From positions 1 to 64,000 of the forward strand of contig KQ964266.1 in assembly GCA_001566295.1 (NCBI GenBank): 64,000 bases of DNA. The letters are read 5' to 3'. How positions within the stretch are numbered: position 1 is the stretch's first letter; every line of letters starts with the position of its first letter. The notes under the pieces are model-generated. The model had not been told where the DNA came from. It ran no database searches and worked only from the letters and a program-made list of their open reading frames with translations. This document shows positions 1 to 10,869 of the stretch, piece after piece. Source of the DNA: Microdochium bolleyi. Lineage: Eukaryota; Ascomycota; Sordariomycetes; Xylariales; Microdochiaceae. The position numbers were made by a program, and so were the translations under genes.

Positions 1-897
1 GGGGATGACGGCGACGCTCTGACTGGGTAATAGATACTTAAGTATGTTTTGATCTACGTGGTGCTGATTGAAAGCCCAGTGTTAGCGTATCTAATGTTTC
101 ACAATAGCTCTGGTAGATAGCAGTGTGGTTCGTTGCGCTTCATAGTGTTGTCCCTTGGGATCTTGCATATGGCCAGCGTCGCTGTCACAGTTCTGCACCA
201 AGCTTGTGAACCGTGGCGGACAGTAGCTCGTGGTTTTGGTACGTGACTTGTCTCTGACTCTAGCCGGGCGTCACTGTGTCAAAGCTTGCCGACTTGGTGC
301 TCCTTCTTTGACGTCTCTGGCTGGCAAGACTCCTGTTCCAAGGGCGCCAGCGCCGTCGATCGACGAGCGATCCCCATGCCAGAGAAGTGGGGGGCATGGG
401 GCCACTGGGGTGAGGCAGTGCTTGCCGACCTTGCTGCTGATGGGAAGCAACATGACTGCCCATGTTTGCTCGGCTGGTCTGGGAGGGTTGCGGGTGCCGC
501 AGGCGTGACCAGCGGGGAACAGGCGTCGGAAACACAATAGAGATGCCTAGGTGATGACCTAGCTGAGGCACCGAGATGACTGCGTGGATCTGCCGTTGTT
601 TGGGCTGGAGGTTGTTCAGAGTGCCTGTTGTGGCTGCCTCCTCTGTAACGAGCTGGGGAGCTAAAACACGCCAGGACTGGCCCCCAGCCGGGCAACTTGT
701 CCCCAGCGTGTTATCTAATAGCAGCCGACCGCTCCATCATCCTCCGCCCTGACACTTCGCAAGTTCGCCGCAACAACCACCCGCTCCATACCATCCATAA
801 CTCCTCAGCCGTCAACCACACCTGCTGCCTCGGGCCCATCACCTACGCACCCCTTACAGATCTCCCGCACACCTCACCGCATTGCGCTGCCGCCAAG
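1..897. other. Intergenic: promoter and leader of the Rab GTPase gene
   Basis: No supportable gene. From about 725 to 897 the plus strand becomes rich in C and A (repeated CCATC/CCACC-type words), as expected for a fungal 5' leader directly before the ATG at 898. The remainder shows no conserved reading frame, tRNA or repeat. Confidence 0.5.
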
Positions 898-1890
898 ATG
901 GCCAACGACGAGTACGATGTGAGTCGCGCATTGCCTCCCTCCTCCGTGCCCCTCCTTTCGCTGCCCGCCTGTCCACCCAGCTTCCTGCGATCCAGGGGTC
1001 AACGCTAACGTGCTTGCTTCTGTGCGTAGTTCCTCTTCAAAGGTACGACAACCGGACGACCATCTCTGCGAATGCGGCTCCCTCCCCGATACACCAGCCC
1101 TTCGCGACCACTCGCTGACCCTTTTTGACCGAATCAGTGGTGCTTATTGGTGACTCTGGCGTCGGAAAGTCCAACCTGTTGAGCCGTTTCACTCGCAACG
1201 AGTTCAACCTCGACTCCAAGTCCACCATCGGCGTCGAGTTCGCCACCCGGTCCATCCAGGTCGACTCCAAGACCATCAAGGCCCAGATCTGGGATACCGC
1301 GGGCCAGGAGCGATACCGCGCCATCACATCCGCCTACTACCGCGGCGCCGTTGGCGCTCTCCTCGTCTACGACATCAGCAAGCACCAGACCTACGAGAAC
1401 GTCACGAGATGGCTCAAGGAGCTCCGTGATCATGCCGACGCTAACATTGTCATCATGTTGGTTGGAAACAAGAGCGATTTGCGGCACCTCCGTGCCGTGC
1501 CCACAGAGGAGGCAAAGGCGTTTGCTAGTAAGCACTCTCTGCATAGCACTCGCTCGTGCTCAGCTGGCCGCGCCTTGGGACTCATGCGCTGACCGTTTTC
1601 CGAAGGTGAAAACCACCTGTCCTTCATAGAGACTTCGGCCCTTGACGCCAGCAACGTCGAGCTCGCCTTCCAGAACATTCTCACTGGTACGTACTGTTGC
1701 GTCCCTGCAATTGCCCAATGCACTGTCGCCGTCTTATTAACTTTCTGCGCTTGCAGAGATCTACCGCATTGTGTCCAGCAAGGCTCTCGACAGCGCAGAC
1801 AACGCGCCGGCCTCTATTGGCCCCGGCACCAACATCTCCCTCAGCAAGTCGGCAGATGACTCGTCGGCCAACTCTGGAAAGTGCTGTTAA
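898..1890 (+). CDS. YPT31: Rab11/Ypt31-type small GTPase
   Basis: Ras-superfamily GTPase that in fungi controls exit from the trans-Golgi and recycling-endosome traffic. Five exons can be placed: 898-918, 1030-1042, 1138-1527, 1606-1686 and 1757-1890, giving 212 residues, normal for the family. Visible motifs in order are the P-loop GDSGVGKS, the effector TIGVEF, WDTAGQER (catalytic Gln present), NKSD and ETSA, and the C-terminal -CC for double geranylgeranylation. The Rab11-type stretch STIGVEFATRSI and the RYRAITSAYYRGAVGALLVYD block favour Rab11/Ypt31 over other Rabs. Exon 2 is a 13-nt micro-exon encoding only FLFK plus one base; its splice sites and phase join cleanly into the P-loop. The start is the ATG preceded by GCCAAG; it gives the usual short acidic N-terminus MANDEYD. 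Family assignment is secure; YPT31 versus YPT32 naming is a yeast distinction only. Confidence 0.95.
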
Positions 1891-2813
1891 GCAACAAATC
1901 TCTTGCACGACGAGCACGCGTGACGGTGATGGGCGACTTCGCGAAAAGCGCCCGATATGATGGCTACGTATATGGCGTCACTGATGTTTCCCGGATTACT
2001 CCTTTCACGTTTGACTTTTGTGGTCTGGATGACACTCATGGGAAAGGATGGGCGTGTTCACACCTGTACGACGTCTGTTGCATGACGCTGCCCATTTTAT
2101 GCACGCCGCGGATACCGTCATTTTATTCCTCAAGACGAGTTTTACGCATGTAGCATCATGGATCACGGTTTATCTTTTCAGTGGCAAAGGTTCATACGGC
2201 AGGATCAGGTCAATTTAATCATCAATCTTCATGAAAATGAGTATTTCGAGAAAGCTTGGCATCTTGTTGACTTTCCAGTCAATTGTGTTGTACATGGAGC
2301 AAGCAAGGCGGTATCGGCACGGACACACAAAGAGACGTCATGCAAATAGCCAACAGATAGTCATAGGCTCTTTTGGGGGAGTGACTGGCATGCAGTCAGG
2401 TTGTCAGCTCCACCAGCCGCAGTATTCAGGTCTCGGCTTGCATCCCACAGGTCGCTCTAAGCGATAAGCCACGACAGGCTTAGGTTGAGAGGCATCGCTC
2501 GCCCAAAACGCCCTCCAGGCTCATTTGAGTCATGCAGACATCTGCACTTCGTGGAAATGCCATCTCACTGAGAAAGGGTGCGACCCACTCGCCCAGCCCA
2601 AGGCCCCTAGAAATCGGCCGACTCCACCAGCCGGCGCAACGTGTTATCGATACGCGGCGGGCCTGAAAAAAGTTCCGACCCACTTGCATCTCGGGCGGCC
2701 CTGAAAGAAAGAGACGGCTGAAGCTGCATGCGCCGCGAACTCTGGGTACAACATCAACTCGATTCTTTCCAGGACTACACAATCAGCAGCCCCTGCCACA
2801 CGAACAGATCACC
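1891..2813. other. Intergenic: YPT31 3' end and BRX1 promoter
   Basis: Nothing coding could be supported. The first half is AT-richer and presumably the 3' untranslated region of the GTPase gene; the second half is the promoter and leader of the next gene. Confidence 0.45.
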
Positions 2814-3952
2814 ATGGCCTCGGTATACAAGTCGCTCTCCAAGAGCGAAAAGACTGCGAAGCCCGAGGCGCCCGTGAATGGCGTGCGCAAGAACAAGCAG
2901 AGAGTCCTCATGCTCACCTCCAGAGGTGTGACATACAGGTAGGAACGGCCTTCGAGAGATGTCGCAATCTTTCGCGCATCTATGCGACACCCTTATTCTT
3001 GAGAATTGAAGAGCTGACATGAGCCGCTCTTGCGTCATAGACATCGCCATCTCCTCAACGATCTGTCGTCGCTCCTCCCCCACGGCCGCAAGGACGCCAA
3101 ATTCGACTCCAAGTCCAAGCTCTATCAACTCAACGAGCTCGCCGAGCTGTACAACTGCAACAATGTCCTGTTCTTCGAGGCGCGCAAGGGACAGGACCTG
3201 TACGTGTGGCTGAGCAAGGTCCCGAACGGACCAACCGTTAAGATGCACCTCCAGAACCGTACGTTGAATCGAGAGAACCCCATCTGACCGGAAAAAAGCA
3301 AGGCAGATAGCATTGGACGAGACAGAACACTGACATCCGGGGTTTCACTATAGTGCACACAATGGAGGAGCTTCACTTCACAGGAAACTGCCTGAAGGGC
3401 TCGCGTCCCATCCTCTCCTTCGATGCCGCGTTCGAGAAGGAGCCACACCTACAGCTGATCAAAGAGCTCTTCACACACACATTCGGCGTACCTCAAGGCG
3501 CGCGCAAGTCTAAGCCTTTCATCGACCATGTAATGGGCTTCACAGTCGCCGACGGCAAAATCTGGATCCGCAACTACCAGATCAATGAGACCGAAATTGC
3601 CAAGGGCGAGAACGCCGACGCAGATGATGCCGAGGTGGCAAAGAGCAGCAAGGGCAAGGGCATGGGCCGGGATCTGGACGTCAACCTCATCGAGATCGGC
3701 CCGCGGTTCGTCCTCACCCCGATCGTCATACAGGAGGGCAGCTTCGGCGGCCCCATCATCTACGAGAACAAGGAGTTCGTCTCGCCCAACCAGGTCAGAG
3801 CCGACATCCGCCGCAGCAAGGCGAGCAGGCACAACGGGCGGGCCGAGCAGTTCGTCGAGCGCCAGGCGCGCAAGGGCGACCTGGGTCTCAGGACCGACGG
3901 CGGCAAGAAGGCTGCCGTCAACCCGCTCGACACAAAGAGGCTGTTCGCATAG
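2814..3952 (+). CDS. BRX1: Ribosome biogenesis protein BRX1 (Brix domain)
   Basis: Nucleolar Brix-domain factor needed for assembly of the 60S ribosomal subunit. Three exons (2814-2938, 3041-3258, 3354-3952) give 313 residues, close to the yeast protein. The Brix domain begins at RVLMLTSRGVTYRHRHLLNDL and includes FFEARKGQDLYVWLSKVPNGPTVK, GNCLKGSRPILSFD and the C-terminal half-repeat with IEIGPRFVLTPI. Both introns have GT-AG ends and rejoin the frame exactly (AG|A, C|TG). A short acidic insert (GENADADDAEVAKSSKGKG) and a basic C-terminal tail are typical of the family. Start at the ACCATGG context. Assignment rests on the domain order and length; other Brix proteins (Rpf1, Rpf2, Ssf1, Imp4) fit less well. 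Confidence 0.93.
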
Positions 3953-4502
3953 ATCTAGCCGGTGGCAAGAAAAGTTCGTGTGGTATATAAATCGTGGCGT
4001 TCAGGAGTCTGTTTTGAGTACCTTGGTGCCGAGCACATTGTCTGGCGCCGGACAAAGTGCATTTGCACCCTTTGCAGCGAAATGCGATGATGTTCAGTCC
4101 TCCTCCACCTGATCTCCACCATTGTGAATCCTAGAAGTAGTGGAACACCTCACATTTGTATCGACTAGCTTCCTGCATGTTGCGCCTTCATTCGTAGGAA
4201 ATGTCTTGGTCTGGGGATTGTGGTCAAGCTTTACATGAGTTATGCAACGGTCCAACCTGATGTCAGATCTCACGGAGCCTGCAGCTCATCATTGCCCCGG
4301 CGGCGGAGTTCAGATCCCGCTTACCCCCTCTGGCATTAGCGGGTCACCTCTGATAAGGCAAAGCCCCTGCTAATCAGGCTTGCAGCCTCCAGCTTGGCAT
4401 CATCCGCTGCCTGCCGATGTCGCGTGAGTGCGCGTGCTCCGATGAGTCGCATTCTCCCTCCTCCTTTCCTCTTTCTCTTGATCTTTCGATCACATCGCAA
4501 CC
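3953..4502. other. Intergenic: BRX1 3' end and a pyrimidine-rich leader
   Basis: 3' flank of BRX1, then a strongly pyrimidine-rich stretch at about 4448-4494 that ends at an ATG at 4503. Such CT-rich tracts usually precede fungal start codons, which is one reason for proposing the small gene that follows. Confidence 0.4.
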
Positions 4503-4771
4503 ATGTCTTTTCGACACCAGAATCCTGTCGCGATGGCACAGGACCGGCCCGCCGGCGTGATGCTGCCAAATATGCGTTCCATCCAACAGTATAGCCCCCA
4601 GGGAGGGGTCCTTGTGTGTTAGATCCATCACGTCCAAGACGGCTCATCCTTTGAATATCAGAGGAGGAGCTGGCCGTGGTGCATTTGGAAGAGTCGAGCG
4701 TCCTCGTTGCAGACTTTGAGCATACTACAAGCGGCATAGAACGATATTCCCTTTCAGCGCTGCTTTTCTGA
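4503..4771 (+). CDS. Candidate small two-exon gene, unknown function
   Basis: Speculative. An ATG at 4503 follows a CT-rich leader and opens 39 codons beginning MSFRHQNPVAMAQDRPAG and ending at TAG 4620-4622. If GT at 4614 is a donor and the AG at 4662-4663 an acceptor (50-nt intron, near the fungal minimum), the frame continues EELAVVHLEESSVLVADFE to TGA 4769-4771, giving 72 residues. The second part has a coding-like composition (Glu/Val/Leu rich, GC-rich third positions). No family is recognised. Alternatively the region is simply the promoter/leader of the F-box gene at 4815 and the short frame is a uORF. The small gap between the proposed stop and the next ATG (43 nt) argues against an independent gene. 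Confidence 0.22.
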
Positions 4772-4814
4772 GCAAGAACTACTTCACCAACATCCAGTTA
4801 CCCGCACAGACGCA

Positions 4815-6167
4815 ATGGCGGTTGTACTTCCATTTCCCACCGTCCAGGCGCCACGCCGACTTAGGCACGACCTCGACTTCATCGAAGCTGATTTCGACGA
4901 TGCAGACGCGCTCGATAGCGATGGTGACTACCACGGTTTGGCGCCAATCGAGCCGGGTCCTTCTCTGCTGGAGATACTGCCAACCGAAATCGTCTTGAGG
5001 GCCATGGGCTTCATGTCGGCACAGGATCTGACCAATCTCGTGCTTCTGAACCAGAGGCTGTACCAGATCTTCAAGCAGAATCAGTCCATGATTATGACCG
5101 AAGTCCTGAGGAACCGGCCGGAAGTGCCGATGCTGCTCCTATCGTATTGTGCGAATGTGGAGGACCTGGCTGGGGCGACAATGGTGAACCCTCGCTGCTT
5201 CAAGTTCTTCACTGGGCTTGACACTGGCAAGGTCATCACTCTATGCAAGCCTACGGAGAAGGACATCCCCCCCAACATGGAGACCCGTCCGCCTGTAACG
5301 CTCACGGCCCAGGACGTAGATCGAGTATGGAACTGGGTGAAAGTGGTCGACTGGTGGGTAGAGCGATATCCTTCTCTGCGATGGCGCGACGTCTCGGAAG
5401 ATAGCCGCTGCTTGACTGCCACGGAGGAGGCACGTCTGCGCAAGGCGCTTGCCCGCTGGTGGCTCTACTCGACTTTCTTTCACGGGTCCTTCTGGCGACA
5501 GCATCAGGCTCCGCTTAAATGGAGCTGGGACCGGAGGCTTCTACTCCTTCGCATGATGAGCACCTGTGAGCTACGAGAGCTCGAGGGCTTGATGGGACTA
5601 GTGTGGGAGTCCATCAGCAAGGATCTGTGTTCTTCTCCAGCCAAGGTCTCCAACAATGTATGGCCACTCCGTCTTCCCCACACACATCACAAACTACTTG
5701 CTCTTGTACTGACATTTGCGCAGGGGACGTATGAGTACGAAATGGTGCCATGGGGCGAGGAGGAAGGTCGCCACTCCAACATTGTCAACACCTACGCGAA
5801 GCTCGATCCCTTGCAGCTCAAGTACTTCCTGGTTGATATGGCAGGCCGTAAGAAGAGGGACATCATCAGGACTGCGACTGAACTGAAGCAGGACTTCGTC
5901 ATGGACAGAGAGACGCTTTCCATCTCTGTAAAGGTTGTACTGGAGGAACGGTTGATGCTGAAACCGCCCAATGTTATGGACATTCCAGAGTTTGGCATCA
6001 TCAACGATGATAGACCAGCAGCAGACAAGCTCGCATCTTGGGTAGCCGACAGTTCGCCAAGTGGAAGCTGTCCACTTCCGCCAGCCAACGTCAACTCCTT
6101 CCCCCGGGAAGTGATTCGTGATGTCTGGCATGGTGATGATGGTAGTGAGTCAGGCTGGGATATCTAA
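4815..6167 (+). CDS. F-box domain protein, target unknown
   Basis: Likely substrate-recognition subunit of an SCF ubiquitin ligase. An F-box lies at about residues 52-95 (SLLEILPTEIVLRAMGFMSAQDLTNLVLLNQ...), matching the LPxEIxxxIxxxLxxxDLxxLxxxxxxL pattern. The N-terminus before it is acidic (DFIEADFDDADALDSDGD). The remaining 350 residues have no recognisable repeat (no LRR, WD40 or kelch) and contain several Trp-rich segments. It reads as one open frame of 450 residues, but 5658-5723 (66 nt, GTATGG...CTGACATTTGCGCAG) has the donor, branch site and acceptor of an in-frame intron; splicing it gives 428 residues and joins VSNN to GTYEYEM. The ATG is the first in frame and lies in an ACGCAATGG context. 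No neighbour indicates the substrate. Confidence 0.85.
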   Translation: MAVVLPFPTVQAPRRLRHDLDFIEADFDDADALDSDGDYHGLAPIEPGPSLLEILPTEIVLRAMGFMSAQDLTNLVLLNQRLYQIFKQNQSMIMTEVLRNRPEVPMLLLSYCANVEDLAGATMVNPRCFKFFTGLDTGKVITLCKPTEKDIPPNMETRPPVTLTAQDVDRVWNWVKVVDWWVERYPSLRWRDVSEDSRCLTATEEARLRKALARWWLYSTFFHGSFWRQHQAPLKWSWDRRLLLLRMMSTCELRELEGLMGLVWESISKDLCSSPAKVSNNVWPLRLPHTHHKLLALVLTFAQGTYEYEMVPWGEEEGRHSNIVNTYAKLDPLQLKYFLVDMAGRKKRDIIRTATELKQDFVMDRETLSISVKVVLEERLMLKPPNVMDIPEFGIINDDRPAADKLASWVADSSPSGSCPLPPANVNSFPREVIRDVWHGDDGSESGWDI

Positions 6168-7670
6168 AGGAGGAATAGAGCGTGTACTCTGCACCGGTCA
6201 GAGTTGGAGGGGCAAGGAGAGGCATGGTACAGATGGAGCATCTCAGGTCTTGTCTTTGTATGGCCTGCCATAGACCTCATTAATCAAGCTATAAACATGT
6301 GAGCACGCAGTTGAATCTCAGGCCCTGCTTCTGTTCTGGCTGTAGGCCACAAGCATTGAAGAAGTCGTGTGAAGAAGGTGGCGAGCTGCGACCTGCATGC
6401 TTGTCACGCATCTGCACCAGCATTCCCAGCTGGCTTCTTGGAGACGTTCCATTCTGCACATGATTGACTGAGAGTCCAGATACACATGTCAGCTGCGTAT
6501 AGACAACCATTGAACCATCGCCATCTCAACGCAAGCATACGCACACTGTCTGGGAGTTGTTGTGTGTAAGTCGCCTTCGTGGACCCGCCTATCTCCCTTG
6601 GACCGCCGCCTTCAGTGGCTGCCGCACCAGAGCCGCGCTCCCCTGACAAGCCCACCACCCTAGATAGACGGCATCGATGCGATCCCAGCCCCAGCCACAT
6701 TCACCACCACCAGACCGCAAACCACCCGGCTTGTCAACCGCACACAGAAGCGCGCGCAGGCAGTCGCCGCACTGCCACTCATCACTGCACGCTGCTCCGG
6801 TCTCTCTGTGAGCTGATCGCAACTTCGCAGCTCCAGCGCCTGCCACGCGCAGCCGCTGCGCGCGTGTGCGCAAAAGTCCATTCATCACTTACCCGCCTTG
6901 GTGACAGTAAGTGGTCCTGCGCAAGCGGCTCATGCTTTAGACCAGACCACTTTGTCCTGCCGGCCTGCAGCTGCCGTTTCATCCTTTAAGAGACGTTGTA
7001 AGTTGCAATGATGTTTCTCCAGATCTTCCTCCTTTCGCGTCTGTTCTATGGCGCAAGGCTGGGTCTCAACTCTTGAGCGAAACATGGCCGCACGACCACC
7101 TATCAGAAGGGCAAGTTGTCGTGTCGCTTGTCACGAACGTCACCCGCCGACTCTGAAGCATTCTAGCTTGGGGCACATCACTTTCAAAACCCCAACACCT
7201 TCCCGATCTCCTACTTGAATCTGGACTCTCTTGTCCCTCATGTTCGTGGCTGTAACCACAAGATGACTCGTTCTGACCATCCTCGTAGCTCACGACGTCC
7301 GAGTACACGAGTTGTCTTCAAGAGGACAGCCCTGGAATCAACCGGGCAGTCCAGCCAGTTCTGCTCTCTACCTCTGACTTACGCCTGAGTGACTACGATT
7401 TGAGTGGCTTGTACCCTATCAACGATAGTCCTGGCATGCAGGCTACGACGTCTTCGGCTTGGATACTTGATAGGCCTGACGAGTCTTCCGCCTCTACCAA
7501 GACGGCCAAGACTTAGCCATAAACTCACTGGTCGCTGCGCTATATATGAAGGCCAGGCTCGAGTGCCCTCCGTTGCCTCACGCTGTCCTTTCTGACCAAA
7601 CGTGTTCCCAACCTCCTCACTACGTCTCCATGCAAACACTCACGAGCTTTCTCCAATCCCACACGGCACC
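6168..7670. other. Intergenic: HDA1 promoter and leader
   Basis: No gene supported. Contains a 22-codon plus-strand ORF at 7008-7076 (MMFLQIFLLSRLFYG...) and a TATATATG at 7541-7548. A 20-codon ORF from an ATG at 7630 overlaps the HDA1 start out of frame. These may be leader elements of HDA1. Confidence 0.4.
7541..7548 (+). promoter_or_regulatory. Possible TATA element of HDA1
   Basis: TATATATG lies 123 nt before the HDA1 start codon, in an otherwise GC-balanced promoter. Sequence match and position only; no transcription start can be read from the DNA. Confidence 0.25.
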
Positions 7671-10034
7671 ATGGACGAAGACCAGTCGATGACTGACGCG
7701 CCGAACGGCGTCAGCGATCAGTATACGAGCAGGGAGCAGACTGGCAATGGCGTTGACGACAAGTCGTCCAACATGCAGACAGATGACACGGACACGTCCG
7801 GTCAGATCGACGAGCTGGCATTTGTGAAGCGACGCGGCCTACTGCCGACAGGAGTGTGCTATGACGATAGAATGAAGCTCCATGCCAATGCTGATTTCGG
7901 TCCCCAGCCTCACCACCCTGAAGACCCAAGGAGAATCGAAGAAATTTTCAACACGTTCAAGAAGGCCGGTCTCGTCTACACGGGTCCTGATTCCAAGCTC
8001 CTCGATATCCTCAGGCACACGCCCACAAAATACATGTGGAGAATACCAGCGCGTGATGTTACAAAGCAAGAAGTATGCTTGGTGCACACGCCTGGCCATT
8101 TCGACTGGGTTCAGGAGCTGTCGGAGAAGTCTACAAAAGAGCTCCGGATGATGAGCCACACGCTCGACATGGGTCGGACGTCTTTGTATGTGGGCGCCAT
8201 GTCCTACGAGGCCGCTCTGCTCTCTGCCGGCGGCTGTGTCGAGACATGCAAGGAAGTTGCTGGTGGCTCGCTCAAGAACGCCTTTGCGATCATCAGGCCT
8301 CCAGGTCATCATGCTGAGTTCGATCACCCGATGGGTTTCTGTCTGTTCAACAATGTCCCCATCGGCGCCAAGGTCTGCCAGCAGGAATTCCCCGACACGT
8401 GTCGCAAGGTTCTCATCCTCGACTGGGACGTACATCATGGCAACGGCATTCAGAACATGTTCTACACAGACCCCAACATCCTCTACATCTCAATACATGT
8501 GTTCATGAACGGCGAGTTCTACCCTGGCAAGCCAGAGCTCGACATTACACCAGATGGAGATCTGGACAAGGTGGGAGAGGGTCCTGGTATGGGCAAGAAC
8601 GTCAACATCCCCTGGGCCGACCAAGGCATGGGCGATGGCGAGTACCTGGCAGCCTTTCAGAAGATTGTCATGCCTATCGCGCAGGAGTTCAACCCAGATC
8701 TTGTCATCATCTCGGCGGGCTTTGATGCTGCGGACGGCGACGAGCTTGGCGGCTGTTTCGTCACGCCCACCTGCTACGCACACATGACGCACATGCTCAT
8801 GTCGCTTGCTGGCGGCAGAGTGGCAGTCTGTCTCGAGGGTGGCTACAATCTCCGTGCTATCTCGAACTCTGCGCTCGCTGTGGCAAAGACCTTGATGGGC
8901 GAGCCGCCGCCACAGATGACCATGCCGCCCATCAACAAGGAAGCCGCGAGAATTCTAGCCAGAGTCCAAGCTGCGCAAGCGCCGTACTGGGAATGCATGA
9001 GGCCCGGCATCATCGACAGCCAGGAGATCAGCGGCAATGCTACCCGACTTCATGACATTGTACGGGGCTACCAGCGGCAGCGCTTATCAGAGAAGTACGG
9101 CATGGTCCCGTTGTATATCCAGCGGGCGGTGCTCTACAAGTCTTTCGAGAACCAGGTGCTTGTAACTCCTGGTTTCCAGGTGCAGAAGCGGCTTCTCCTC
9201 ATTATACATGATCCGTGAGTTGATCTTCCTCTTAGAGACGGACGGGGTGCTTGACTGACACGTGCTTAGACCGGAACTCGTTGCGATGCCGGACGTCATT
9301 GATAACACTGTTGACGCGCACAACGCATTTGCGGTAAGCAGCAACCAAGTTTCACGCGGATGGGAGCGGACGGACACTGACAAAGACGTAGCTTGACGGT
9401 GTGACAGCGTATGTCGACTGGGCTCAGCAGAATGACTTTGGCGTGATCGACTGTAACATCCCGCCGTACATCACGCATCCCGAGGATGACGCGTTTGTGC
9501 CTCGCGCTACGGAGAAGACGCTGCAGGAGCAGATCCAAGAGCTGGTCTGCTACATCTGGGACAACTACTTGCAGCTTTCGGACGTCGAAGACCTCTTCGT
9601 ACTCGGAGTGGGCAATGCCTATCTCGGGGTCAAGATACTCTTGACGAATCGAGGTGAGTCTACGACTGCCCATATCTTAATCGAGCCCCAGCGACGGCTT
9701 GCTAACATTTCCCGTATGAACAGTCTGCAAGGACCGGATCTCTGGTGTTGTTAACTTCGTGACCGGCAATTTGCGCCCAGTCAAGTCAGAGACGGACCCA
9801 GACCTCTCGAACTGGTACAAGAAGAACTCGCTCGTATTCGTCGCCAACGACCACGCCTGCTGGAGTAACCCGGAGCTGGTGAAGAAGGTTGGCAGGAGGA
9901 GATTTGGCGGTGTGCACAGGAGCCCGCAGAACGGGCTGAATCGGATGATGGAGGCGCACATGAACGAGATGGGCGAGTGGATCAGGGAGCGGCTCACGCC
10001 GGACAGTGCTGATGCGACGGAGGAAGAATCATGA
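7671..10034 (+). CDS. HDA1: Class II histone deacetylase with Arb2 domain (HDA1)
   Basis: Zn-dependent lysine deacetylase that removes acetyl groups from histone H3/H2B tails in a repressive complex. Four exons (7671-9214, 9270-9333, 9392-9653, 9724-10034) give 726 residues, close to yeast Hda1. The deacetylase domain (about 60-430) has every hallmark: RPPGHHAEFDHPMGFCLFNNV (charge-relay His pair near 213), DWDVHHGNG (Zn ligands near 251), SAGFDAADGD and the transition-state Tyr in LEGGYNL. The C-terminal ~230 residues are an Arb2-like domain, spread over the four exons and starting around KYGMVPLYIQRAV. The N-terminal 50 residues are acidic and Ser/Thr-rich. No ATG lies upstream in this frame, and CACCATGG at 7671 is a good context. 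The out-of-frame ATG at 7630 could lower translation. Confidence 0.96.
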
Positions 10035-10869
10035 TACCTTGAATGGGGCGAGATAACAGGTCTGACGCGAGTAGCTCAATGCTAGACGAACACGTTGCTG
10101 TGAGTAGACATGTCCCAGGGTAGTTGAGTATCAGTCTGCCTGCCGCCGTGGGTGTTCCTGCCTGGCCTAAGGCACTGTTCATGGTGGGCGAAGAGCGCCT
10201 CACTTGCCGTTGCCGTGGTTGCCAGGGGCGCGGAGGAGAGTTCGTGTGCTGCGCACCTTCACACATGGCATTTGCAACCTCGAGGCATCTGCTCTAGGGG
10301 TGCGGCTGGGAAACATTGCTCCACCTCCAACACAATCCATTTTCCGAGCATTTCATCGATGCCTCGCCAGTGACGAGAGATCCCTTGGATATATACTTTG
10401 TCGTCCTTTGTCCGCCCCTTGCCAACTCAGATGCGAGCTGCAACATGCACCCCGAAGACTAAGCATTTTGTTTGCCAACACGCTCTCCGACTCATCGAGG
10501 CGATCCGTTTCTCGCTGACTGCTTTTGTCTGGCAACCCTACGCTTATATCATCCATTCTGTTGGGTGTAAGGAGGAGACGCACACAAGGTTGATACAGGA
10601 ATACGCAACACTTTCTGTACTGCTCACAACACTAGAAATACTGAAACCAAGCAGCGTCATCGGGACTTTGCCACGCTACTTGTACGGAGAAGAGCTCAGG
10701 TAGTCGTGATATCTTGGTGAGTGCAGTGCACGACTTACACGAAGCCGAGCGGCTGACTAACCATGGCCTCGGCCGCCTCTTATCAAAGGGCTTATCGGCA
10801 CCGTGGAGCCGACGCGTGCGTGTGTGCACCGGCGCGCATAGTGAAGCCAGCCCCCAGAAAAAACTGGCA
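10035..10869. other. Intergenic between HDA1 and the Arg/Ser-rich gene
   Basis: No gene supported. A TATATA-containing stretch occurs near 10388-10394 and could belong to the promoter of the Arg/Ser-rich gene. Confidence 0.4.

Noticed and set aside
1..10. Window starts with the same 10-mer (GGGGATGACG) that ends the guanine tract at 14341-14350
   Set aside because: The similarity stops after these 10 nt, so it is not a duplicated element; at most the window may start at the end of another G run, which cannot be seen.
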